Below are positions 63,753-64,000 of a DNA stretch of 64,000 nt, piece by piece; the stretch's first letter is position 1; the number at the start of each line of letters is the position of its first letter. Position numbers and translations under genes: made by a program. Source of the DNA: Myxococcales bacterium 68-20 (lineage in GTDB: Bacteria > Myxococcota_A > Polyangia > Polyangiales > Polyangiaceae); contig MKVQ01000001.1 of assembly GCA_001899635.1 (NCBI GenBank), forward strand, positions 366,854-430,853, read 5' to 3'. The notes under the pieces were generated by a model. It was given only the letters and a program-made list of their open reading frames with translations, did no database searches and was not told where the DNA came from.

Positions 63753-64000
63753 CCCCAACGCAGTCCGGAACCTCCGGATGCCTCGGTCCTTGAAAACTGA
63801 ACCGTATAGCAAACTCTAGATGACTCTAGAGTGGGCTCTCGGAAGGCACGATGCCGCAGACCACCACTTCGGTGGCTCGAGCAGAAGTGACCTTCCAAAT
63901 TCTGACGAGAAAGTCAGATCACCAGTGGATGCCGCAAGGCAGAGACTGGATCTCCAGAATTAAGTCCTTCGCGTCTCCTCACGGAGCACGAGGGCAAAAT
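63753..64000 (+). other. Probable rRNA operon leader (continues past window)
   Basis: Lower-GC, structured sequence downstream of P2 with no coding frame. TCCTTGAAAACTGAA at 63788-63802 resembles the boxA-type antitermination sequences found before rRNA genes. Stems include CTCTAGA-TGAC-TCTAGAG (63814-63831), a UUCG-capped CCAC/GTGG hairpin near 63872, an outer GGAAGG/CCTTCC pairing around it, and TGCC-GCAA-GGCA near 63930. No mature 16S or 23S sequence is recognised before the window ends. Confidence 0.5.

Noticed and set aside
63900..64000. Possible 5' end of 23S rRNA because of GTGGATGCC
   Set aside because: The match stops after nine bases; the following sequence does not fit 23S or 16S rRNA, so it is treated as leader.

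Overview
The window is GC-rich DNA with mostly GC-ending codons and genes on both strands in short runs. No organism is named in the sequence. The gene content suggests Myxococcota, perhaps the Polyangia side: a Ser/Thr kinase with a large extracytoplasmic domain, an FHA-GAF-sigma54 activator, a CarF-type plasmalogen desaturase, many small lipoproteins with Ser/Gly or Pro/Ala linkers, a GTG/TTG start every few genes, and a double-length UvrA. This is inference from content, not from a marker gene. No mature rRNA, tRNA, CRISPR array, insertion sequence, prophage or integron was recognised, so the region looks like ordinary chromosome with a few unusual genes.

Layout. 1-13 kb: 3' end of a trpB2-type tryptophan synthase beta gene, convergent mutS2, a ribbon-helix-helix/zinc-ribbon protein, a lipoprotein, the FHA-GAF-sigma54 activator, a Pro/Gln-repeat membrane protein, gpsA, and a lipoprotein-lepB-lipoprotein run. 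13-25 kb: aldehyde dehydrogenase, a glycine-rich protein, an ICMT-like membrane protein, a lipoprotein with four cysteine-rich repeats, the tandem UvrA (1806 aa), a small GlsB/YeaQ-type protein and a sensorless histidine kinase. 25.9-35 kb: Ser/Thr kinase divergent from the histidine kinase across a perfect 17-bp palindrome, CPBP protease, nadC, birA, an arginase-family enzyme and a transketolase with a Cys/His-rich tail. 34.9-39.4 kb: AraC-type regulator divergent from a three-gene oxidation operon (metal-dependent hydrolase, Baeyer-Villiger-type monooxygenase, short-chain dehydrogenase). 39.5-48.7 kb: lipoprotein, CarF homologue, DUF885 lipoprotein, PGPGW-type membrane protein, phosphofructokinase, CBS protein, proS and an AI-2E-type transporter. 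48.8-64 kb: a beta-propeller gene fragment, pcrA/uvrD-type helicase, two large envelope proteins, a methyltransferase-like coiled-coil protein, dnaJ, an isolated FliI/SctN-type ATPase, an ABC-F ATPase, a thioredoxin-like lipoprotein, and two tandem strong promoters with a structured leader that probably begins an rRNA operon lying beyond the right edge.

How genes work together. DNA maintenance is well represented (mutS2, tandem uvrA, pcrA). Three signalling genes (FHA activator, histidine kinase, Ser/Thr kinase) could form a phosphorylation network, since FHA domains bind phosphothreonine; a direct link is not shown. The AraC-hydrolase-monooxygenase-dehydrogenase block is a self-contained catabolic unit for a lipid-like or ketone substrate. 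The most distinctive items are the double UvrA, the 28-residue cysteine repeat, the kinase pair sharing a palindrome, the isolated secretion-type ATPase and the tandem promoters at the right edge.
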